From NCBI GenBank assembly GCA_021234155.1, contig JAJEKV010000024.1:11196913-11260912 (forward strand): a stretch of 64,000 nt of DNA, written 5' to 3'. Positions within the stretch are counted from its first letter, which is position 1, and every line of letters starts with the position of its first letter. The notes beneath the pieces were generated by a model that worked only from the letters and a program-made list of their open reading frames with translations, did not search any database and was not told the origin of the DNA. Below are positions 54,877 through 64,000 of this stretch, piece after piece. The position numbers and the translations under genes are program-made. The stretch is from Isoetes taiwanensis (taxonomy: Eukaryota; Streptophyta; Lycopodiopsida; Isoetales; Isoetaceae).

Positions 54877-57289
54877 CACATCTCAAAATGGCATCGAGAG
54901 CCAACCCCGTTCTTTCATAAGCTAAAATATAAAATTCACCATCGCAGTTGGTATGAGAAAAACAATAAGAAAGATGCACATCAACACTTTTATCCCTTGG
55001 GAAAATAGCCTTTGGGAACTTCATTAGCCTCATAATGTTTACCTTAAGAGAAGAGATTGGACTATAATCATTACATAAAGATTGATTTATAAAACCATTT
55101 CAACCATACTTCTAGATCATCCAGCAAATAGAGATACCTTGGGAAGAACATGTAGTGGAGTTATGACAAATGCAGTGGAGTTGAAGCACTTGTCAATTTC
55201 CAAATGCACACTATATGGAAATATGGCAGAAGGCATGTTCGCATTAGATCTTCACATCTAGAACATAGAAATAAAAGCAAGCATGTGTAACTAGAGGCTA
55301 GATGTACCGGAAAAAACAAAAGATTTGCCAATCATTCTAATAAAGGAGAAGCATATGGTAAATGTTCATGGTTAAAATAACATGGTTGCTTTGTTTCTTT
55401 CTTTAGAAAAAAGGTAATTGTTGTCATAGTTGAAATGACATATTTAGATGTGAAGTAGATCGTTGCCCCATCTTTATGTGCCTTGGACAGAGATAACACT
55501 CATTTTTTAGCAAGAAAAATAGCAAAGCTAGCAACTTCCACCTATGTGGAAATCACAAAAAGGCCTTAGATGATGACAGAGGAGTCACCACCTTACAAGC
55601 TTGTGGATGATATCCAGATTGCTTTGGATATAGAGAGATGTTCACCAACTCCTCCTGGCATATACAGTTCTAATGGATTAGAAAGAAAGGACAATATTGA
55701 GTATAAAAACTATAGTTTCTTCATGCATGCTTCAACAACAGTGAACGATGTCAACTATCACACATCATGTATCATGAAATAGACTATACCGCATCACATA
55801 TGCCATCTGCCAAAATATGGAAACCTCTCCCGAATAACCATAAGCATTATGCTTTTCCAGGTGGGAAACAGACTAGTAACTCAAACAATAAGATAAGAAT
55901 AAGTTGGACTGCTAATTTTGATCACAAATCTAGTTCCATCTAGCCTACATCTGGCTCTTCTTGCCTCTACAACCTAAATTCAACACTTATAAAATAGCAT
56001 CCATTATCTATGTCAAAAACTTTGAATCAGATCAAAGCTATGGATAGATGGAGAGAACCTACACATTAGATTAGTTAAGACTATTCTTACTCAGAATGAT
56101 CATATGCTTGAGCTCACCTACTCGATTCCTGTAGTCGTAATCATGCAATGACCTGCGGTATCAGTCTGCATCTATATCAACTTTTCCAAAGTGGAAGTAT
56201 CTCCAACTTCGACCCGTGCCAGTTGATACCAGAGATGTGTGATCAACCTTCCCTGTATGCTCTATTTTGACTTGCTCTTTCTAGTGTATAGTAGAATAAA
56301 AATCATAAGGCGAGCCTTTGGAAAAAGTGTGAAGAACTTTCTGCTCAAAAAAGATCTTACAACATTGTTATGGCACATGTCTATGTGTTACTGCATCCTA
56401 AAATATGACATGGGTATTTCCTTATCATATTTGCTTTAGAAAAAAAGTTACGTTCAAAGTTTACAGCTCACCGCACCAAAATCTATAGGTCGGCTCACCG
56501 CACCTAGCGAGCCCAGGACATCCCTTCGGACAGAGCCTACGGCCTAGGAGGTGGCAGACCCATATCCGACCCAAACATAGTGACCGACTATAAGCCTAGC
56601 ACACTGTAGGAGCTCTAGTAGCCATGCTCAGCAAGGCTCCATCCCCACTTCAACATGGTGTCCATTGTTTGTTGCTCAATCACACATAACCTCTACAGCC
56701 AGGTGGGCTCTTGCGCACAGGCTGCATTTAGTAGGATTTAGAGGGTTCTAGCTAGGAACATCACTAAATCTAGTAGCTTTCAGGCCTCTACCCCACTTTA
56801 AACCCCAATTCACAGGAGGAACAGAAAGAGAGAAGATTCATTCATAGATCATCCATAATACTCACATATAGAACATCAATTAGAACTTTACCATCCATCT
56901 AATCATACGAGGTTTAGATAATCACACAATTATCTAAGAACTAACCTGTCTCTTGGCTATATTGGTGTTTCTAAGTACATCCATCTCATGTTTAATTAAC
57001 ATAGCTAAAATAATCCCTTTTATGCTAACTTCCCATGGTCCTATGGCTCCACACCCTTGGTGACGTGTCAAGGAGGTTATACACTTCTGCTACATTCGTG
57101 TATAAATATATACGCTTATCATATAAATATGTAGAACGTCACATTCTACCCCCTTGAAATAATACTGTCCTTACCATTAAGATTAGGGATTGAACGCATG
57201 CAATCATAATTAAGAAGGTAAAACTGGTTTCATTACTTCCAAAAAAAGTTACATAACTGGTGTCACCGGAGCCCATTTTTACAAAAATA
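54877..57289. other. No recognised gene
   Basis: Two short frames (54751-55008 and 55570-55782, the latter MMTEESPPYKLVDDIQIALD) have no family match I know and no support. The sequence around 56460-56760 is GC-richer (GAGCCCAGGACATCCC) but non-coding by eye. Confidence 0.4.
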
Positions 57290-57392
57290 AGTAGCATAAT
57301 AACAGGGGGTTCCAGGGGGATTTCATATGGATGTTAAAATGACAAATCTTAGAACCATAGGCCATATATTCCTAAGATAATTGAATGGGTTG

Positions 57393-57424
<32 letters not shown>

Positions 57425-57855
57425 CATAGACTCAAGATAGAAAATAGTTACATGAGCTCATAGAGAAATGTTGGTTAATGTAGACTTATCAGGATATTGA
57501 GTTTTTTTGGTAGAGGTTCAAGACCCCGTATTACATCTTCTAAATCCGTATACAAAGCCGTATAGAGTCTCGATATCGCATCAAAACCTTAGGCAAACTC
57601 GTGATTTGACATTTCAAAATCATAGGAAACCCCATCATAAGCGAAAGCATAAGCGAAGCGAGAGGCACCCGAGGCTCCAACATACAATATGGGCGTGGGA
57701 TCGGCTGAGATCCAACGGCGTGGTAGTTCAGGGGTGCACCAGTTTTTAGAATAAGTAGCATAATAACAGGGGGTTCGTGGGGATTTCATATGGATGTTAA
57801 AATGACAAATCTTAGAACCATAGGCCATATATTCCTAAGATAATTGAATGGGTTG

Positions 57856-57890
<35 letters not shown>

Positions 57891-58309
57891 ATAGACTCAA
57901 GATAGAAAATAGTTACATGAGCTCATAGAGAAATGTTGGTTAATGTAGACTTATCGGGATATTGAGTTTTTTGGTAGAGGTTCAAGACCCGTATTACATC
58001 TTCTAAATCCATTATACAAAGCCGTATAGAGTCTCGATATCGCATCAAAACCTTAGGCAAACTCGTATTTGACATTTCAAAATCATAGGAAACCCCATCA
58101 TAACTGAGCATAAGCGAAACGAGAGGCACCCAGAGGCTCCAACATACAATATGGGCGTGGGATGTGGATCCAACGACTGTGGTAGTTCAGGGTGCACCCA
58201 GTTTAGAATAAGTAGCATAATAACAGGGGGTTCCAGGGGGATTTCATATGGATGTTAAAATGACAAATCTTAGAACCATAGGCCATATATTCCTAAGATA
58301 ATTGAATGG

Positions 58310-58344
<35 letters not shown>

Positions 58345-58772
58345 ATAGACTCAAGATAGAAAATAGTTACATGAGCTCATAGAGAAATGTTGGTTAATGT
58401 AGACTTATCAGGATATTGAGTTTTTTTGGTAGAGGTTCAAGACCCCGTATTACATCTTCTAAATCCGTATATACAAAGCCATTATAGAGTCTCGATATCG
58501 CATCAAAACCTTAGGCAAACTTCATTATTTGTGACATTTCAAAATCATAGGAAACCCCATCATAACCGAGCATAATAAAGCGAGAGGCACCCCGAGGCTC
58601 CAACATACAATATGGGCGAGGATCGGCCGCATCCAACGACCGTGGTAGTTCGAGGTGCACCCGGTTTAGAATAAGTAGCATAATAACGAGGGGGTTCGTG
58701 GGGATTTCATATGGATGTTAAAATGACAAATCTTAGAACCATAGGCCATATATTCCTAAGATAATTGAATGG

Positions 58773-58809
<37 letters not shown>

Positions 58810-59152
58810 ATAGACTCAAGATAGAAAATAGTTACATGAGCTCATAGAGAAATGTTGGTTAATGTAGACTTATCAGGATATTGAGTTTTTTTGGTAGAGG
58901 TTCAAGACCCCGTATTACATCTTCTAAATCCGTATACAAAGCCGTATAGAGTCTCGATATCGCATCAAAACCTTAGGCAAACTCGTATTTGACATTTCAA
59001 AATCATAGGAAACCCCATCATAACTGAGCATAAGCGAAACGAGAGGCACCCTGAGGCTCCAACATACAATATGGGCCGTAGGATCGACAGATCCAACGAC
59101 TGTGGTAGTTCAGGGTGCACCCAGTTTAGAATAAGTAGCATAATAACAGGGG
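57290..59152 (+). repeat. Four-unit ~460-bp tandem array with internal poly(A)
   Basis: Units repeat every 465, 456 and 463 bp, measured at the A tracts (57395, 57860, 58316, 58779). Each has AAGTAGCATAATAACAGGGG, TCATATGGATGTTAAAATGA, GAATGGGTTGTT followed by 28-30 A, ATGTTGGTTAATGTAGAC, TTTTTTTGGTAGAGGTTCAA, and TCCAACATACAATATGGGC before GGGTGCACCC. The array starts and ends inside the same AATAAGTAGCATAATAACAGG phrase. A GGTTCAAGACC sequence resembles a Pol III B box. This is the same family as at 21.3 and 22.6-23.5 kb. Head-to-tail SINE-like copies or a young satellite both fit. Confidence 0.9.
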
Positions 59153-59338
59153 ATGTCAAGTAGACAAGGTGGTCCTCAGTGGACCATAACAGCACACATA
59201 TATAGAAATAGGAAACAACTCAAAAGAAAATTATTGCTCCTTCTCAAGAAAGGCACCTAAGCCCGGCAGGCGCCCCAGTATACATTACTAACCTGCAGAA
59301 GCACAACACATCAATACATATATATAATTAAGTAATAA

Positions 59339-59369
59339 CTAGCAAACGTGTGCCCGGCGATGCCGGGCA
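59339..59369 (-). mobile_element. Possible Helitron 3' terminus (minus strand)
   Basis: Minus strand: a perfect hairpin TGCCCGGCATCGCCGGGCA (59369-59351, 8-bp stem), 8 nt, CTAG (59342-59339), then T. This matches the Helitron 3' signature (GC-rich hairpin, short gap, CTRR, insertion before T). The element body would extend to higher coordinates. Its 5' TC end and a Rep/helicase gene are not seen, so a non-autonomous copy is the most one could claim. Confidence 0.45.
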
Positions 59370-61170
59370 GTCGTGGAAGAGCGTGTGTGCATGCAAGAAT
59401 GATATCGAGATTATGTGTGCTCGATGACGCCAGGCAATTGGGGTTGTATATTCAGCAAATGAAAGAAAGTGAAAATACCGTTGAAATGGCACTGTGTTAA
59501 AAGGAAAGTCAACCGATTGGAACGTGATTTTGGAATTGTATAGTGAAGTTCTGCATCTCATTTAAGGATGCATAGTGATGCCTTTCATTAGGGATAGTGG
59601 AAGCAAAGCCAGTCATGGCTTATACAAACACGATTCTTCAATGTCCCACTAAACAAAATTTTGATCAAAAGAAAGTAAGGATCAACAGCAAGGCATTCTA
59701 TTTAAGAGTGAAAATGCACTATACAATGGGATTAAATACTTCTTTGTGTGCTTGAAAATTAAAGTAAACAGAAAAGGGAGATAGCTTTGTCATAAAAGGC
59801 TGATGCATTGTTTGTAGATGCCTTGTGATGCCAGGCATTCGAGATAGTGCAAGCCAAGTTGGCCTCCCCTTTAAAACAAAGAAAAAAAAAAAGAAAAAGG
59901 AAAAGAAAAAGAAAAAGACCTATAAGTGGGGAATAGTGGCTCTTCTAAATGGGTTTTATTTCGAGATTGTAAATGCACAGAAATGATTGAGTAAGGGCTC
60001 TTGTGTGGCCCTTATGTATTCCTTATTGAGAGAAAGCAAAAGTGGTGAAATAATTTTCCCCTAAGGTTACAAAGTCTATATTTGTGCTCTTATGGGACCA
60101 AGAATTACTTATCAAGGGTAAAGTTGTGTGACTCATGTGAGCTTTAATTGGTTGAATTTTGAAAGGGGGATCCAGCAAAAGATTTAGCCATTCCCAAGAC
60201 CATCATAGTTTATTAAAATATTAACGAAAATGATCATCAAGGTGTTATTCTTTGCATTGCCTAGAACCACCCTAGATCAAATAGAAAGACACAGATAAAG
60301 AGACACAGATATTTGTTGATGCTAGTATGTGTTGTCGTCCTACCTTTTCTTGAGAACCTTTTCGTTGAGGCATGAATGTGTTGCATTCAAAGAAGCTACA
60401 GTTTGCTTCAGGTAGTCCTGGCATGTGTTTTTTATTCGGCCTTTAACATCCATATGTGCAACTTCCATCACATGTAATTTCGCAAGAATGAACATTATTT
60501 GCTTTTGTAATTAACTTGTTATTGAAATTGTCTAATAACAATATCATCAATGTATTAACTTTGCGGTTATGGACTTCCGTAGAAAAAATAATGGTTTATA
60601 AGGAATGTGAAGGAAATATGCATCTCCACATGATGCACATCACTAAGGGCCTAATGTTGTACTTTGTTGGATTCTCCCCTAAAATGTGTTCCATTACATA
60701 TTCCAACACCAGTGAGTTCTTTTGCTAATAAAATGTCAAATCACCCCGGAGAGTTGTCTACGACTGACTACTGGATTTGACAAATACAAACCAACCATTT
60801 GCATTGTTTTGCCCTGGGAGTTGTTGATGGTCATACAAAACGCTAGACGTAGGGGGATATTTTTTACTTCTGGAAGCACTTTGTAATATTTTGAATGTAT
60901 AATATAAAGTGGAACACGTTCTTCAAAAAAAAAAAAAAAAAAAACACTCTACTTCAATATTCTTTGAAGTATTCTTTCAAACTGCAATCTCAACATCTAT
61001 AGCACGTCTTCTCGACATCTATAGCACATCTTCCCAACACACAAATAATAAGACAGGTGTCATCCTATAATGCTTACGTGTAAAAACAAACCTTAGTAAC
61101 ATGATCATGCCAACTTTCAATGTCAATTGTTGTGGAGGCATCCCACTCGAAGTCTAATGTCATCTAATGT
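59370..61170. other. No recognised gene
   Basis: AT-rich sequence with an A-rich (GAAAAA)n-type tract near 59880-59920 and an A20 run near 60927. No motif-bearing frame. Confidence 0.4.
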
Positions 61171-61173
61171 CTA

Positions 61174-61545
61174 ATGGCATGCATGATTGCAAAAAAAATG
61201 CCCTACTCAAAAAAAGGCCCACTAAATGAAAACAGGATAAAACTATTAGTCCAAATTAATTACCCCAGTGGCCCTTGTTTCTATGTCAGCTCCGCATGCT
61301 CCCCACTAAGAAGTAAGAAAAGGTGTGTACGGACGCGGAGAGCGAGCCGGACGAACCACAATGAACAAATCCCGGATTTTGAATTTGTCCCTAAAATATA
61401 TAAAAATGGTGTTTTACAAAATGATGATATTTTGGCCATTTCAAATGATCCTAGATACATAACCAAGGATTGGGGGATTATCAAGTATGGTACCATAAAA
61501 ATTGATTCGATTGATAAATTCCTACAAATTTGTCTATATAATTAA
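61174..61545 (+). other. Unrecognised 123-codon frame
   Basis: The ATG at 61174 opens an uninterrupted frame to TAA at 61545. The C-terminal part, FVPKIYKNGVLQNDDILAIS, DPRYITKDWGIIKYG and TIKIDSIDKFLQICLYN, is compositionally protein-like; the N-terminal part is Lys/Arg-rich. No family, signal peptide or membrane span was recognised and no promoter could be assigned. It may be a small gene, a capsid- or replication-like remnant, or chance. Confidence 0.3.
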
Positions 61546-64000
61546 TTTGGAGCTGAGACATTTGAGAGCTTATTTCAAGTAAAATTCCCTATAGCATACA
61601 AATAATTCAATTCATTTACATGATAGAGACCAAGAGAGCTCTTACTATTAACAATCAACTATTAATTAATTCAACCTCCTTTTATTTTATTTGGGCAGCC
61701 AAGTAGTGATGGTTAACCAAATGTTGCAAGGTGATGTTAAAGCTTCAATCCATTCATCTTATTTCCATGGTACGTTTCAGTTGGCATCAATCTTCAACAA
61801 ATAATTGGTTGAGCGAAAAACATCGAGCGTAATTGGTTGGAAGTTTTGGGTGACACAATCAAGAAAAAGTTGCCTAGGTTTGTTGTAGCAAAACATGCGT
61901 ACATACATTACGGCCATATATTTGGAACCTTGCCCATAATTTGCTTTTCAGTTTTCGGACAATGCTACATACATCGTCATTAATGGGAAATTATCGGACA
62001 CATAGTACTATAAGGCGACTTCGGTGACCTAACATCGCGGTGATGAAGCAAACATGATGCTTAATCCAGTTTAAATTGGTCCAAAAATGCGCTTAAGGTG
62101 ATTAAATCCACGTCTTCAATCCAACCGCAAGGATAAGCTTCTAGTCTTAGCGGTTTTGCATCATTCGGCTAGGTCTGAAGTGAAGACATATTTAATGCTT
62201 TAAACGTCAATATGTATGTGCAGACCATAAGAAGGCAAAAAGCTTGGCGCAATATTACTTTGTAAATGTGTAGAAAATTTATATATCATGTCCCGATCCC
62301 GCTTCAAATGCTTGCCGGTTTCCGGCATAATGCAAATGTACTTATCGGAGCCAGGTTGGACTTCGTGCATTAGCAACACGGAAAAACCCGTTTGTAACAC
62401 AAAATACCATTAGAGGACCAATCCATGTCACAAGATTCAAGATAAGAATTAGTAATTTAGCAACAAAATTTTATCTAGTAACTTTTATGTAGCAACAAAA
62501 TTTGATAACAATTATACACACCGACACGGTCCACCTTTTTGTTTCTATCATGCAAGAGAAGATGAGCTAATTCTTGCCTTTGCTGCAAACATGAGTTGGA
62601 TATACTGGCTGCACAAAGTGCACTAAAGAAAAGTCAGTATGAAGAATAGATTGCAACTATGAAAAATAGATTATAATTGCAACCTAGTAATATGATTGAC
62701 AACCCTTTAATTAATTCTCCACAGTTTAAAATGTAGAAGTTCACATAGAATTAGAAAAGCAAGAAGCTTTATCGAACTATCCACTTGCCTTTTCCGTTCT
62801 AGTTCTTTATAGCTGGATTGTTGAGCTCCTTGTTTCAATGGAAATAATATTTAGCATTGCTAGATATATGTAAAGGTGGCTCAAAACAGCAAAAGTACTA
62901 ACAATGACATGTTTCTAACTCCCATATCAGTGGAGCTGTCCAAAAACATTGAGACATAACCTTTAAACCTTTAAGCCCCTTTCTTCTGAATTCAAGGAAT
63001 GAGAGGAAAATCCATCAAAAAATACAAAGGAAATATAAAGCAAAAAGAAAAAAGAAACACCGCTGTTTTGCTGGTTCAGAACCATGCATGCACCAAAGCA
63101 AATGATGCAAATTGCTCGTCATTTTTTTCTCTAGCATCGAGGGTAAGAGAGGAAGAGAGCTACCCAAAGAAAATACAAAGGAAATATAAAGCAAAAACAC
63201 CATTTTCCTGGTCCGAAACTACTCTATGCTATTTGATTCTAATGGTCTTCAACAAAATCCGGAAAAAAAAAAAGAAATCGTTCTAATCTTGATACAAATG
63301 CAACAAATAAAACGTCTATTTTGAATTCAGCAAAACCTAGAAGAAGAACTACTGTCCACTAAATTCCAACGCAAAATCTTTTACACCTCAGAAAGTAAGA
63401 ATGGTGGAATTCCAATCCCTGCAACTCTAGCAAACGTGTAAAAGAAGCTTGAAAACCTTCTTGGAACCTTTTGTTGGCCTTAAATAACCATCATTCATGC
63501 AGAGTAAATGTAAGAAACAAATGTTCCAGATAAGGAAGCTCAACGCCAACAATAGGCCCATTCTTGTGTCAAAATGCAAATGGCAGAGAAAACCTCAGAG
63601 ATCAACTTAGAAATGAAGTCACCGATGGCTACCTATTACTCCATCTTTGTTAAATAAAGAAGGCACGGGGAATATTGAGTTGTCCGCATCAAATCCGGAC
63701 TAAAACTAACACAAAGAAATAAGTACACAACAACTTGGATTTTGAACATGCAAAGCGCCATGAATCAATACATTATCGATTGCAACAACGAATCTTGCAC
63801 CAATAGAACTTGCAAAAAGATAATTGCATAACAAACAAAAACGTCAACTCAAAATCTGTTGTTGCCTACTTGGTTGCATCTTCATTTGCTTTGCCAGACG
63901 CGTGCCTCAAACTGCCGAATGGAGCCTTATTTAAAAGTCAACTTCGCAATTAGACAATCAAGAAAAAAGAGCTAAAGCATGAGCAAGAACCTACAATGGA
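61546..64000. other. No recognised gene; one short direct repeat
   Basis: The 27-bp sequence AAATACAAAGGAAATATAAA plus GCAAAAA occurs at 63020 and 63171, so a ~151-bp unit is partly duplicated. No gene found to the end of the window. Confidence 0.45.

Overview
This window is nuclear DNA of a land plant, not a bacterium, phage or organelle. It is AT-rich and full of plant-type retroelement, MULE and SINE debris, and its few genes carry introns or are broken. The plant families seen are an EG45/plant-natriuretic-peptide-like secreted protein, a PPR protein, an R2R3-MYB exon and the plant minor-spliceosome protein U11/U12-65K. The very low gene density and the DUF7869-type element suggest a large-genome non-flowering vascular plant such as a fern, but the species cannot be fixed from the sequence. 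No rRNA, intact tRNA or CRISPR array is seen.

Layout. 0-10 kb: repeats with a decayed Ty3/gypsy chromovirus integrase (6.9-8.0 kb, minus), a LINE reverse-transcriptase scrap and a complete SINE with 9-bp target duplication (10.04-10.41 kb). 10.5-15.7 kb: an imperfect palindrome with ~750-bp arms, then a large 19-20-bp minisatellite whose orientation flips near 15.51 kb. 16.4-17.6 kb: an unrecognised frameshifted minus-strand gene with a good promoter, next to another gypsy chromodomain remnant and a Helitron-like 3' end. 20.4-23.7 kb: a PPR fragment cut by a dispersed repeat, and copies of blocks that recur at 32 and 37-39 kb.

26.4-29.9 kb: a MULE with ~100-bp terminal inverted repeats, a frameshifted transposase and a captured R3-MYB exon. 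A second copy of its right end lies head to head with the first, giving a ~0.52-kb-arm hairpin. 33.1-36.5 kb: a DUF7869-like, probably transposase-related gene bracketed by palindromes of the form GTATTCnnGAATAC; this is the best candidate for a poorly described mobile system. A duplicated ~1.95-kb block lies on each side of it (31.07-33.02 and 37.42-39.36 kb). 39.4-40.2 kb: an intronless, broken copy of U11/U12-65K, then a 116-bp ATT microsatellite.

44.9-45.4 kb holds the only gene that looks intact: a two-exon secreted EG45/expansin-like protein with a TATA box. 46-54.5 kb is a diverged segmental tandem array whose paralogous units give filled, empty and scar states of a 547-bp foldback MITE. 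57.3-59.15 kb is a four-unit ~460-bp array with poly(A) in each unit. 59.3-64 kb shows a Helitron-like end and no recognisable gene. The window is mainly a record of transposon insertion, capture, duplication and decay; no working pathway or operon is present.
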